Assembly (NCBI GenBank): GCA_964410285.1
Contig: CAYPFR010000005.1
Span: forward strand, 156,382 to 220,381
DNA: 64,000 nt
Source of the DNA: Fretibacter sp964410285
GTDB taxonomy: Bacteria; Pseudomonadota; Alphaproteobacteria; Caulobacterales; Maricaulaceae
Direction: 5' to 3'
Positions 1 to 8,824 of this stretch are shown piece after piece (position 1 is the first letter of the stretch; every line of letters begins with the position of its first letter). Below the pieces are notes generated by a model. The model made no database searches, was not told the DNA's origin, and saw only the letters and a list, made by a program, of their open reading frames with translations. The position numbers and the translations under genes were made by a program.

Positions 1-1
1 T

Positions 2-3000
2 TCTGGCACCGTTGCGAAAGCGGGTTTGCAGCCTATCATTGGCGTCACCCTAAGCGTAGATATTGGCCTTGAGGGGCAGGCGGGTCGGCTTCGCCGAGAA
101 CCAGAGGGCCAGATTGCCTTGCTAGCCCAGTCCGAGCTTGGCTATGAAAATCTGATGGCATTATCTTCCGCGGCCTACCTTGAGGTCGAAGCCACGGATT
201 TACCTCACATCAAAGCCGCCAAACTTGGACACCATACAGAAGATGTTATTGCTCTGACCGGGGGGCCAAACGGCGCGCTTAACCGCCTAATATGCAGCGG
301 ACGGCTCACGGAAGCTGAAAAGTGGCTGGATGAGCTGGCAAAAATGTTCCCGTCAAAGCTCTATGTCGAATTACAGCGCCACGGCACCGTAGATGAAATT
401 GAAGCGGAGAAAACACTCATAGACTGGGCCTATGCAAAAGACCTGCCCATTGTGGCCACAAATGAACCGTTTTTTCTCGATCCCAACATGCACAAAGCAC
501 ATGATGCCCTGCTAGCGATATCGGAGGGCAGTTATATCCTTGAGAAGGATAGACGCAAGGTTAGCAAAGAAAACTACTTCAAAACGCCCAACCAAATGGT
601 GGATTTATTTAAGGATATTCCAGAAGCCATTGAAAATACAATTGATATTGCCCGGCGCTGCGCCTTTCAATCCTTGCCGAGAAAACCCATTTTACCAAAT
701 TTTGGCGACGGCAGTCAAAGCGAGGGCGATATTCTTGCAAAAGAGGCAAGGGAGGGCCTCAAGCAACGCCTCGCCTCCACTCAGCCCGCCGACACCCAAG
801 ACGCCTATTTCAAACGGCTGAATTTTGAACTGGGCGTCATTCGCAACATGGGGTTTCCGGGCTATTTCCTGATCGTTTCAGATTTTATCAAATGGGCCAA
901 AGACAATGGCATCCCCGTAGGGCCCGGGCGGGGGTCCGGCGCGGGATCAGTGGTGGCGTGGGCGCTTTTGATCACAGATCTTGATCCACTTCGGTATGGT
1001 CTGCTCTTTGAGCGTTTTCTTAATCCAGAGCGCGTGTCCATGCCCGATTTCGATATTGATTTTTGCCAAGAACGCCGCGGCGAAGTTATCCGCTATGTGC
1101 AGGATAAATACGGCGAGGCGCAGGTGGCGCATATCATCACTTTTGGAACGCTACAGGCGCGCGCGGTTGTGCGCGATGTCGGGCGGGTCTTGCAAATGCC
1201 ATTGGGGCAGGTTGACCGCCTCGCCAAACTTGTGCCATCGAATCCTGCCAACCCCGTTACCCTTGGGGACGCAATCAATATGGAAAAAGGCCTGCGCGAG
1301 GCAAGGGATACGGACCCGGCCGTTCGCGAGCTCCTGTCAATCGCGCTTGAACTTGAGGGATTTTACCGAAACGCGGGCACGCATGCGGCGGGCGTTGTTA
1401 TAGGGGATCGCCCGCTAACGAAGTTAGTGCCGCTTTATCGTGATCCACGTTCAGATATTCCGGCAACCCAGTTTTCGATGAAATATGCCGAAAAAGCCGG
1501 CCTCGTGAAATTTGACTTTCTAGGCCTCAAAACGCTCACGGTTATTGACCGCGCGCTAAAGTATCTCGCGCAGCAAGGTAGGGAGATTGATCTTGATTCT
1601 ATTCCGACAACCTCGCCCGAGGCCTACCTGCCCCTAGCGCAGGGCCTATCCGCTGGCGTTTTCCAGCTTGAGAGTTCGGGTATGCGCGACGTGCTTCGCA
1701 AAATGGCGCCTGACTCAATTGAGGAACTCACAGCCCTAATCTCGCTTTACCGCCCTGGCCCGATGAAGAATATTGATACTTATATCGACCGTAAATACGG
1801 GCGAATTCAAATTGCGTACCCGCACCCTAGCCTTGAAGATATTCTCAAAGAAACCTACGGCATTATCATCTACCAAGAACAGGTCATGCAAATCGCGCAG
1901 GTCCTGTCCGGCTATTCTCTCGGCGAAGCGGACATGCTGCGCCGCGCGATGGGCAAAAAAGACCAAGCGGAAATGGACCGGCAGCGCTCACGCTTCATTG
2001 ACGGGGCGGCAGAAAACAAGGTTGACGCGAATCTTGCCAGCGATATTTTTGATTTGGTCAATGAATTTGCTGGCTATGGATTTAACAAATCCCATGCGGC
2101 GGCCTATGCGATGATTTCTTTTCGCACGGCATATCTAAAGGCCGTCTATCCCACTGAATTTATCGCTGCAACGATGAGCCTTGATATTGCCAATGTTGAG
2201 AAACTCGCACAGTTTTACCAAGAGGCCAAACGCATGGAGATTGGTATTTTGCCGCCATGTGTCAATCACTCAGGTGCAGACTTTGAGGTTGAAGACGGAC
2301 AGGTTCGCTATGCCCTCGGTGCCCTTAAAAATGTCGGCGTAGAAGCCATGCGCCATCTCGTCAGCGTGCGTGAGGCGGGCGGGCCGTTCAAGGATATGTT
2401 TGACTTTGCTCGCCGCATTGATGCGCGCGTCATTAATAAACGCGCCATTGAAAATTTAGCGCGCGGCGGAGCGTTTGACTCGCTTGAGCCCAACCGAGCC
2501 AAAATTTTGGCGTCTGCGAGTATTCTCCAATCCATTGGTTCACGTGCCTCAGAGGAACGCAATTCTAATCAGGGCGGGCTATTTGGCAGTGGCGATATTA
2601 TTATGGCGGAACCTGATCTTGAACAGGCAGCGCCTTGGGGCGCGGTAGAGCAACTTGACCATGAACTTGGCGCGGTCGGTTTTTACCTGAGCGGGCATCC
2701 GCTAGAGGCGTATGCTAACCTACCCGATGTGAAAAACTCCACCTTAGCCATTGATATTGAAGGCAGGTTCACGCGCCCCGGGCAATCGGTAAAGCTCTCT
2801 GGTGTTGTGCGTAAAAAACAGGAGCGCATGTCAAAACGCGGCAAACGTTTTGCCTATATTGACATTTCCGATCCTAGCGGTGATTTCGAGGCCTTTGTCG
2901 GAGAAAGCTTGCTCGCAGTAACGCGCGAAATTTTAACACCGGGCTCCGTTGTAGTTGTTACGGCCAAGCTAGAGAGCCGCGACGGAGAAATTCGCGTCTT

Positions 3001-3292
3001 TGCAGATCATATAACCTCCCTTGATACGACGGCGCAGCCGCCTCGGCTCGCGGGCTTTCGTATCCGCCTGCGATCTTCTACGGCCGAAACCCTAGATTCT
3101 GTGCAGGAAATTTTAAAGGCACTCTCCGAAGCCCCAAGCAAAACCATGGGCTATGTCGAGCTCATTTTACCGCTAGAGGCTGGGCGGGAAAGTGAGTGGC
3201 GTTTGCCTCTTAATATCGGGACAAGTGACAAAATCAAAGCGGCCCTAAAAGCTTCAAAAGCCGTGGAGACGATTGAAGATATTGCGGCCTAA
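2..3292 (+). CDS. dnaE: DNA polymerase III subunit alpha, 5' end missing
   Basis: Replicative polymerase catalytic subunit. The frame is already open at the left edge (codons from base 2 read SGTVAKAGLQPIIG), so about the first 60 residues, part of the PHP domain, lie outside. Visible in order, counting from base 26: the rest of the PHP domain (to about 220), the polymerase core with GPGRGSGAGS near 305 and the metal-binding acidic motif PDFDIDF near 340, helix-hairpin-helix DNA-binding segments near 770, and an OB fold at about 920-1000. The C-terminus ends EDIAA just before a TAA. The length fits the usual 1,140-1,160 residues once the missing part is added. The polypeptide resembles the DnaE1 replicative type rather than the shorter ImuC/DnaE2 error-prone type, but the truncated N-terminus limits that distinction. 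It is followed by a 205-base gap before rpsB. Confidence 0.95.
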   Translation, partial: SGTVAKAGLQPIIGVTLSVDIGLEGQAGRLRREPEGQIALLAQSELGYENLMALSSAAYLEVEATDLPHIKAAKLGHHTEDVIALTGGPNGALNRLICSGRLTEAEKWLDELAKMFPSKLYVELQRHGTVDEIEAEKTLIDWAYAKDLPIVATNEPFFLDPNMHKAHDALLAISEGSYILEKDRRKVSKENYFKTPNQMVDLFKDIPEAIENTIDIARRCAFQSLPRKPILPNFGDGSQSEGDILAKEAREGLKQRLASTQPADTQDAYFKRLNFELGVIRNMGFPGYFLIVSDFIKWAKDNGIPVGPGRGSGAGSVVAWALLITDLDPLRYGLLFERFLNPERVSMPDFDIDFCQERRGEVIRYVQDKYGEAQVAHIITFGTLQARAVVRDVGRVLQMPLGQVDRLAKLVPSNPANPVTLGDAINMEKGLREARDTDPAVRELLSIALELEGFYRNAGTHAAGVVIGDRPLTKLVPLYRDPRSDIPATQFSMKYAEKAGLVKFDFLGLKTLTVIDRALKYLAQQGREIDLDSIPTTSPEAYLPLAQGLSAGVFQLESSGMRDVLRKMAPDSIEELTALISLYRPGPMKNIDTYIDRKYGRIQIAYPHPSLEDILKETYGIIIYQEQVMQIAQVLSGYSLGEADMLRRAMGKKDQAEMDRQRSRFIDGAAENKVDANLASDIFDLVNEFAGYGFNKSHAAAYAMISFRTAYLKAVYPTEFIAATMSLDIANVEKLAQFYQEAKRMEIGILPPCVNHSGADFEVEDGQVRYALGALKNVGVEAMRHLVSVREAGGPFKDMFDFARRIDARVINKRAIENLARGGAFDSLEPNRAKILASASILQSIGSRASEERNSNQGGLFGSGDIIMAEPDLEQAAPWGAVEQLDHELGAVGFYLSGHPLEAYANLPDVKNSTLAIDIEGRFTRPGQSVKLSGVVRKKQERMSKRGKRFAYIDISDPSGDFEAFVGESLLAVTREILTPGSVVVVTAKLESRDGEIRVFADHITSLDTTAQPPRLAGFRIRLRSSTAETLDSVQEILKALSEAPSKTMGYVELILPLEAGRESEWRLPLNIGTSDKIKAALKASKAVETIEDIAA

Positions 3293-3375
3293 ACATGATG
3301 CGATTTAGGGGCTGAGCCTAAGAGGGTAAATGAGCCCTAAAAACTACTTGCAAAAGGCAGAATCCCTGCTAAAAG

Positions 3376-3402
3376 CGCCGCTTAATTCGCACAGAAGCGG
3401 CG
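3376..3402 (+). terminator. hairpin between dnaE and rpsB
   Basis: An exact 8-bp inverted repeat (CGCCGCTT and AAGCGGCG) with an 11-base loop is followed by GTCTTTGG. There is no proper T run, so it may be a weak terminator for dnaE or a structured element ahead of the rpsB promoter. A second, looser repeat (TTTAGGGGCT with AGCCCTAAA, 3304-3341) lies just upstream. The rest of the 205-base gap shows only the AAGGAG ribosome site of rpsB. Confidence 0.4.
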
Positions 3403-3497
3403 GTCTTTGGCATATAGCTTTTGATCTTTTCCGGTGAAGTCAGGTCTATCTTGCTTCCACGTTTCTGTCAGGCCAACCGGACAAAGGAGATATTCCA

Positions 3498-4736
3498 ATG
3501 GCTCTTCCTGAATTTTCTATGCGTCAACTGCTCGAAGCAGGCGTGCATTTCGGTCACCAAACACACCGCTGGAACCCAAAGATGGCTCCCTATATCTTTG
3601 GAGCCCGCTCAAATATTCATATTATGGATCTATCACAGACCGTGCCTCTATTGCACCAGGCACTCGTGCAGGCGCGCGAAGTTGCCGCAAAAGGGGGTCG
3701 CGTTCTTTTCGTGGGAACAAAACGTGCGGCCTCTGAGCCGGTTTCGACAGCCGCAAAGCGCTGCGCGCAATACTACGTCAACCACCGCTGGCTTGGCGGC
3801 ATGCTGACGAATTGGCAAACAGTTTCAGGGTCCATCAAGCGACTTCGTGAACTTGAAGGCATTATGGAGAACACGGCCCAATCCGGCCTAACGAAGAAAG
3901 AAATTCTGAATCTAACGCGCGAGCAGCAAAAGCTCGATAAAGCGCTCGGCGGAATCAAAGACATGGGCGGCAAACCTGATCTCATGTTTGTTATTGATAC
4001 GAACAAAGAGTCGATCGCGGTCAAAGAGGCTCGCCGGCTCAAAATCCCAGTCATCGCGATTTTGGATACAAATTGCGACCCCGCAGCGGCAGACTATCCG
4101 ATCCCCGGTAATGATGATGCGGCGCGCGCGATCTCGCTTTATTGCGATTTGATTGCTGATGCAATTCTTGACGGTATGACGGAATCCCAAGCCAACATGG
4201 GCGTGGATCTCGGCGCAGCCGAAAATCCCGTTGAGATGGCCATGGACGCACCCGAAGCGGCACCCGCCGAGGCCGAGGCCGCGCCTGCCAAAGTGGCACC
4301 GATTGTGGAATCAAAACCCGCCAAGAAAGTTCCGGTCAAGCCTGCGCCAGCAAAGGCTGAATCCGAGGCTAAAGCTGAAGCTGCGGAGGCTAAGCCTACG
4401 GCCGAGGCGGCGGCGGACGCAGAGGAATCCGAATATCTGCGCGTCACGCGTGAATATGACGTCGACGTTGATCCAGCGGTTGTGACCAAAATCGAAAAGC
4501 ATCTTGGCCCCTCTCTGAGCAATAGAGATAGCAAATATGTCGCTTGCTCCGATGAGACTGAGCTTGAAACAATCGTCAAAGGTTTCATGAAGAAAAAAAT
4601 GGGCATTGATGACAAAGACGCGGCGATGGAAAAAGTCAAAGCCGTTTGCGTGACAATGAAACCAACCCGCATGAAAAACCGCGTGACGTTTTATTACCTG
4701 CTTGCCAAAAATGAAGGCAAACTCGGCGAATTTTAA
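3498..4736 (+). CDS. rpsB: 30S ribosomal protein S2 fused to a C-terminal DUF2853 domain
   Basis: Residues 1 to about 232 are a standard S2 (MRQLLEAGVHFGHQTHRWNP near the start, HRWLGGMLTN near 96, IPVIAILDTNCDP near 183), the small-subunit protein needed for S1 binding and initiation. S2 is normally about 240-260 residues; this protein has 412. Residues about 240-310 are a low-complexity Ala/Pro/Glu/Lys linker. Residues about 312-412 match DUF2853, a small domain usually encoded alone in alphaproteobacteria: LRVTREYDVDVD, HLGPSLSNRDSKYV, and the closing NRVTFYYLLAKN...GKLG. The frame is continuous with no stop, and a good Shine-Dalgarno (AAGGAG) precedes only the S2 start, so a true fusion is the simplest reading. 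tsf follows after 83 bases. The role of DUF2853 is unknown. Confidence 0.93.
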   Translation: MALPEFSMRQLLEAGVHFGHQTHRWNPKMAPYIFGARSNIHIMDLSQTVPLLHQALVQAREVAAKGGRVLFVGTKRAASEPVSTAAKRCAQYYVNHRWLGGMLTNWQTVSGSIKRLRELEGIMENTAQSGLTKKEILNLTREQQKLDKALGGIKDMGGKPDLMFVIDTNKESIAVKEARRLKIPVIAILDTNCDPAAADYPIPGNDDAARAISLYCDLIADAILDGMTESQANMGVDLGAAENPVEMAMDAPEAAPAEAEAAPAKVAPIVESKPAKKVPVKPAPAKAESEAKAEAAEAKPTAEAAADAEESEYLRVTREYDVDVDPAVVTKIEKHLGPSLSNRDSKYVACSDETELETIVKGFMKKKMGIDDKDAAMEKVKAVCVTMKPTRMKNRVTFYYLLAKNEGKLGEF

Positions 4737-4758
4737 AGTCCGCTGACCCTTAAATATT

Positions 4759-4781
4759 GTGACCCCTACACCGGGGGTTAC
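4759..4781 (+). terminator. rpsB-tsf intergenic hairpin (attenuator-like)
   Basis: GTGACCCC pairs with GGGGTTAC (one G-T wobble) across a 7-base loop in the 83-base gap between rpsB and tsf. Only CTTTC follows, so complete termination is unlikely. A partial terminator or processing hairpin between these genes is known in enterobacteria; the same role here is inferred. Confidence 0.4.
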
Positions 4782-4819
4782 CTTTCATCGAATAATACCT
4801 ATAGATTAGGGAGACCAAT

Positions 4820-5743
4820 ATGGCCCAAATAACCGCTGCACTTGTAAAAGACCTGCGCGACAAAACGTCAGCAGGCATGATGGATTGCAAGAAAGCTCTC
4901 AACGAAACCAATGGTGACCTTGAAGCTGCCATTGATTGGCTGCGCACCAAAGGCATTGCCAAAGCTGATAAAAAGGCGGGACGCGTTGCAGCCGAAGGAC
5001 TTGTCGCTGTTGCGAATGGCGATAAAACTGCGGCGTTGATCGAGGTAAATTCCGAAACAGACTTTGTCGCCCGTAACGAGGGCTTCCAAGCCGCCGTCGC
5101 CGAGATTGCGACTCTGGCCTTGGCCGCGAACAACAATGAAGAGCTTGCGGCTGCAAAAACATCTTCTGGAGATGATGTGACAGAGTTCCTTAAAAAGCTT
5201 GTTGGCAAAATCGGCGAGAACATGAATTTTCGCCGCATGGCAAAGCTGTCTGTTAGCGAAGGCGTTGTCGCGGGCTATATCCACAACACTGTTGTGCCGG
5301 GTATGGGCAAGATCGGGGTTTTGGTTGCGCTCGAATCGAGCGGTGACACCGGCAAGCTCAATGAGCTCGGCAAAAAGATCGCCATGCATATTGCGGCAAC
5401 AAGCCCGCTTGCGCTTGGTGTTGATGATCTTGATCCAGCCGTCGTCCAAAAAGAACGCGATATGCTCAAGGCTGAGGCGCTAGAGTCTGGAAAGCCAGAA
5501 GCGATTGTTGATAAAATGGTCGAGGGCCGCATGACAAAATTCTTCAAGGAATCCGTCCTGATGACGCAGATATTTGTGATGGACGGCGAGCGTTCAATCG
5601 AAACTGTTATTGCGGACGAAGCCAAGGCTCTCGGGACGGACGTGAAAATGACCGGCTATGTGCGTATGGCGCTCGGCGAAGGCATTGAGAAAAAAGAAGA
5701 AGACTTTGCCGCCGAAGTGGCCGCGGCCGTGGCGGGATCATAA
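4820..5743 (+). CDS. tsf: translation elongation factor Ts
   Basis: Guanine-nucleotide exchange factor that releases GDP from EF-Tu. The N-terminal UBA-like domain is clear (VKDLRDKTSAGMMDCKKAL), followed by the conserved TDFVARNEGF near residue 80 and the core subdomains containing GKIGVLVALES and HIAATSPLAL. Its 307 residues are normal for alphaproteobacteria. A GGGAGA ribosome site lies 7 bases before the ATG. It sits between rpsB and pyrH in the usual bacterial order. Confidence 0.97.
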   Translation: MAQITAALVKDLRDKTSAGMMDCKKALNETNGDLEAAIDWLRTKGIAKADKKAGRVAAEGLVAVANGDKTAALIEVNSETDFVARNEGFQAAVAEIATLALAANNNEELAAAKTSSGDDVTEFLKKLVGKIGENMNFRRMAKLSVSEGVVAGYIHNTVVPGMGKIGVLVALESSGDTGKLNELGKKIAMHIAATSPLALGVDDLDPAVVQKERDMLKAEALESGKPEAIVDKMVEGRMTKFFKESVLMTQIFVMDGERSIETVIADEAKALGTDVKMTGYVRMALGEGIEKKEEDFAAEVAAAVAGS

Positions 5744-5773
5744 CTTAAAACCCTCAAATGGTACCTACATTCT

Positions 5774-5812
5774 AAAGCTCCGATCGTCAGTATCTCTGGC
5801 GTCCGGGGCTTT
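5774..5812 (+). terminator. hairpin terminator after tsf
   Basis: AAAGCTCCG pairs with CGGGGCTTT, and an inner stem (CGTCAG with CTGGCG) closes on the loop TATCT, giving about 15 pairs with a two-base internal mismatch. TTATT follows. It lies between tsf and pyrH and probably separates the rpsB-tsf transcript from the pyrH-frr-uppS run, at least partly. Confidence 0.6.
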
Positions 5813-5885
5813 ATTCGTTATAAATACGAAGCGCTCGGTCCGATTCGCGATAGGCGATAACTATGCGTTAGGGAGGATGGTTTGA

Positions 5886-6602
5886 ATGGGACAATATAAA
5901 TTCAAACGTGTGTTGCTGAAACTCTCCGGCGAAGCACTCATGGGCAGTCAAGACTACGGTATTGATACCGATATGACGACGCGCATTGCGACGGAGATTG
6001 CTGAGGCGCACGCCAAAGGTCTTCAAATCGCGCTCGTTATCGGCGCCGGCAATATTTTTCGCGGATTATCGGCGCAAGCCGGCGGGATTGAACGTTCCTC
6101 GGCGGATTATATGGGTATGCTTGCCACGGTCATGAACGCTCTAGCCATGCAAAGCGCCATTGAAAAGCAAGGCGTCGATACGCGCGTGATGTCAGCTATT
6201 CCTATGCCGACAGTCTGCGAGAGTTATATCCGCCGCCGCGCGGTCCGCCATATGGAAAAAGGGCGGGTCGTTATTTTCGCCGCCGGGACGGGTAATCCTT
6301 ATTTTACGACTGATACGGCGGCGGCTCTGCGGGCAGCGGAGATGAACTGCGAGGTGCTTTTGAAAGGCACCCAAGTCGACGGCGTCTATTCAGACGACCC
6401 GAAAAAAGACCCAAGTGCAACCCGCTACGAAACGCTAAGTTACCAAACTGTCCTTGCGGAAGATCTAAAAGTGATGGATTCCTCAGCCGTTTCCTTGATG
6501 CGAGAGAATAATATCCCCATAATTGTATTTTCCCTGCACGCAAAAGGCGGTTTTGACGCTGTGATGCAAGGAAAAGGCACATCCACCATAATCACGGCTT
6601 AA
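5886..6602 (+). CDS. pyrH: UMP kinase
   Basis: Phosphorylates UMP to UDP in pyrimidine nucleotide synthesis; bacterial enzymes are hexamers of the amino-acid kinase fold, allosterically controlled by GTP and UTP. The N-terminal LLKLSGEALMG nucleotide-binding loop, VIGAGNIFRG near 56, and GTGNPYFTTDTAAALRA near 138 are diagnostic. Its 238 residues are the family norm. GGAGG precedes the ATG by 8 bases. It begins a run that continues into frr and uppS with small gaps. Confidence 0.97.
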   Translation: MGQYKFKRVLLKLSGEALMGSQDYGIDTDMTTRIATEIAEAHAKGLQIALVIGAGNIFRGLSAQAGGIERSSADYMGMLATVMNALAMQSAIEKQGVDTRVMSAIPMPTVCESYIRRRAVRHMEKGRVVIFAAGTGNPYFTTDTAAALRAAEMNCEVLLKGTQVDGVYSDDPKKDPSATRYETLSYQTVLAEDLKVMDSSAVSLMRENNIPIIVFSLHAKGGFDAVMQGKGTSTIITA

Positions 6603-6645
6603 TTACGCCGCGAGTCTGGTAGATATCTTTTGGAGGAAGACCGAA

Positions 6646-7200
6646 ATGACTTTTAACTTAAAAGACTACCGCCAACGAATGGACGGGGCCGTCAGCGCGC
6701 TGCGCAATGAATTTAGTGGTCTTAGGACCGGACGGGCCAATGCCGCCTTGCTCGACGGGATTACCGTGGAGGCATATGGGACACAGACGCCGCTCAATCA
6801 AGTCGGGTCAGTAACGGTCCCAGAATCCCGCATGTTGATGGTCAATGTTTGGGATAAAACAATGGTGGCCGGCATTGAACGTGCGCTGCGCCAATCCAAT
6901 CTTGGCATTAACCCAATCGTCGACGGTCAGTCCATACGTATTCCTATGCCGCCGCTCACAGAGGAACGCCGCCGCGACCTGGCAAAAGTTGCGAGCGGCT
7001 ATGCAGAAAACGCCAAAATTGCCGTTCGAAATGTTCGCCGCGACGCCATGGATAAACTTAAGAAACTCGAGAAAGACGGGGACATGTCCGAGGATGAACA
7101 AAAAGCCCATGAGATGGATGTTCAAAAGGCGACCGACGAGGTGATTAAGACAATCGACGATACCTTCAAATCAAAATCAGAAGAGATCATGCAGGTCTAG
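6646..7200 (+). CDS. frr: ribosome recycling factor
   Basis: Splits post-termination ribosomes together with EF-G and IF3. It has the full 184-residue, two-domain form, with FSGLRTGRANAALLDGI in the N-terminal helix and the conserved NVRRDAMDKLKKLEKDG in the long C-terminal helix. GGAGG lies just upstream of the ATG. Its stop codon is three bases before the TTG start of uppS, so the two genes are probably translationally linked. Confidence 0.97.
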   Translation: MTFNLKDYRQRMDGAVSALRNEFSGLRTGRANAALLDGITVEAYGTQTPLNQVGSVTVPESRMLMVNVWDKTMVAGIERALRQSNLGINPIVDGQSIRIPMPPLTEERRRDLAKVASGYAENAKIAVRNVRRDAMDKLKKLEKDGDMSEDEQKAHEMDVQKATDEVIKTIDDTFKSKSEEIMQV

Positions 7201-7203
7201 GTT

Positions 7204-7935
7204 TTGAACGCTTCCCCTGCATATTCTGCAAAACTACCTTTGCACATCGCGATTATCATGGATGGTAATGGCCGCTGGGCACAGGCTCGCCAACGGCCGC
7301 GTGTCTTCGGGCATCAGGCAGGCGTTAAAACCGTAAGGCGCATTGTTGAGGATGCCGCAGATATTGGCATAAAACATCTTACGCTCTACAGTTTCTCTAC
7401 CGAGAATTGGTCTCGCCCTAAAACTGAGATCTCAGCACTTTTCGAATTACTAAAAAAATACGTCAATGATGACTTGGAAACTCTTGACCAGAACAATGTG
7501 CGGGTGCGGATAATCGGTTCAAGGGAAGGGTTAGACGATTCCCTTATTGAAACCATCCAAAAGGTCGAGACGCGGACCAAGAACAATACAGAGTTCAATC
7601 TCAACATTGCCTTTAATTATGGCGGCCGAGACGAAATTCTGAGGGCTGTTCGCTGCCTAGCTGCGAGCGACACGGCGCCAGAAACCATCACAGAGGCCCA
7701 AATTTCAGCCCATTTGGATACGCGCGATATTCCTGATCCTGATTTGGTTATCCGCACAAGCGGTGAGCAAAGGATCAGTAATTTTCTTCTTTGGCAGGCC
7801 GCCTATGCAGAATTTGTTTTTACCGACGTCTTATGGCCTGACTTTGTGCGCGCGGATCTAGTCGAGGCGATAAAAGCCTATCAACTTAGAGATCGGCGTT
7901 ATGGGAACCTAGCGCCGCCCGCAGAAGTGGCATGA
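7204..7935 (+). CDS. uppS: isoprenyl (undecaprenyl) diphosphate synthase
   Basis: cis-Prenyltransferase that elongates farnesyl diphosphate with isopentenyl diphosphate to make the C55 lipid carrier for peptidoglycan and O-antigen. The catalytic Asp is D20 in IIMDGNGRWA. Other family motifs are LYSFSTENWSRP near 62, INYGGRDEI-like FNYGGRDEI near 138, and PDLVIRTSGEQRISNFLLWQ near 180. The start is taken as TTG at 7204 because no ATG precedes the DGNGRW motif; an AGG lies a few bases upstream. The 243-residue length is normal. cdsA follows after four bases. Confidence 0.95.
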   Translation: MNASPAYSAKLPLHIAIIMDGNGRWAQARQRPRVFGHQAGVKTVRRIVEDAADIGIKHLTLYSFSTENWSRPKTEISALFELLKKYVNDDLETLDQNNVRVRIIGSREGLDDSLIETIQKVETRTKNNTEFNLNIAFNYGGRDEILRAVRCLAASDTAPETITEAQISAHLDTRDIPDPDLVIRTSGEQRISNFLLWQAAYAEFVFTDVLWPDFVRADLVEAIKAYQLRDRRYGNLAPPAEVA

Positions 7936-7939
7936 GCAC

Positions 7940-8824
7940 TTGACCAAATCCGCGCCGACAAAAAAGCCAGCACCATCTTCAAAGCCGCCCCTTAGCGCAG
8001 GGGGCGAGAAAAAAGTCATCTGGAAAAACCTTGGCCCCAGAGCACTCTCTGCGGTTATCTTTGCCCTGATCTGCCTCGTGCCGCTATATATTGGCGGCTA
8101 TGTATGGGCGTTATTCGTCTTGTTACTCGGACTTCGCCTCGTGTGGGAATGGGTGAATATGTCAGATATGGGGCGTAGCCGCCTTGCCTTGATTATTCCT
8201 ATGCTCGGAATGATCATAACGATCGGTTATGTGGCCGAGGGCATGTTCCTAAATGCCGTGCTTGCCGCTGCCGCCGCTGCTGTTGCGGCGGGCGCAGAAC
8301 GTTGGCGCAGGGGCGGGGCCCACTGGGCATTTTTGGGCACATTTTATATCTTTATTCCGACAGCGCTACTAGCCGGATTTCGTGGACATGAGTTCGGGTT
8401 TTCAATTGGGCTGGGCAGTCTTTTGTTCATAATCTTAATCGTTATTGGTGCGGACACGGGGGCTTACTTTGGCGGCTCTATGTTTAAAGGTCCGAAAATG
8501 GCACCAAAGCTTAGTCCGAATAAAACATGGTCAGGGTTTGTTTCCGGACTTATATTTGGGACATTCTTTGGCACGATTATCGGCCAAGTCATTGGCCTCG
8601 GAGTCGCTACGGCATTTTTCCTCGCGCTATTGATAGTCATAAGTTCTGTATTTGGTGATTTCCTTGAAAGCGGATTGAAACGCAAATTTAAAGTCAAAGA
8701 CGCTGGTAACCTTATGCCCGGTCATGGGGGGCTCCTAGACCGCGTCGATAGCCTCATGATGGCCATTACTTTCAGCGCTTTGGTGCTTTTACTTTTTCCT
8801 TCTGTTTGGCCAGGCGCGCTATGA
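7940..8824 (+). CDS. cdsA: phosphatidate cytidylyltransferase
   Basis: Makes CDP-diacylglycerol from phosphatidate and CTP, the entry point to all membrane phospholipids. It is a polytopic inner-membrane protein with hydrophobic segments from about residue 35 onward after a Lys/Pro-rich cytosolic tail. The CDS family signature is complete near residues 248-275: LKRKFKVKDAGNLMPGHGG followed by LLDRVD. The start is assigned to TTG at 7940, as no ATG is available before the first membrane segment. The stop overlaps the dxr start as ATGA. Confidence 0.93.
   Translation: MTKSAPTKKPAPSSKPPLSAGGEKKVIWKNLGPRALSAVIFALICLVPLYIGGYVWALFVLLLGLRLVWEWVNMSDMGRSRLALIIPMLGMIITIGYVAEGMFLNAVLAAAAAAVAAGAERWRRGGAHWAFLGTFYIFIPTALLAGFRGHEFGFSIGLGSLLFIILIVIGADTGAYFGGSMFKGPKMAPKLSPNKTWSGFVSGLIFGTFFGTIIGQVIGLGVATAFFLALLIVISSVFGDFLESGLKRKFKVKDAGNLMPGHGGLLDRVDSLMMAITFSALVLLLFPSVWPGAL

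Noticed and set aside
4139..4672. 177-codon Ser/Ala-rich frame antisense to the rpsB extension
   Set aside because: It mirrors the Ala/Glu-rich linker and DUF2853 region; low complexity and no ribosome site of its own.
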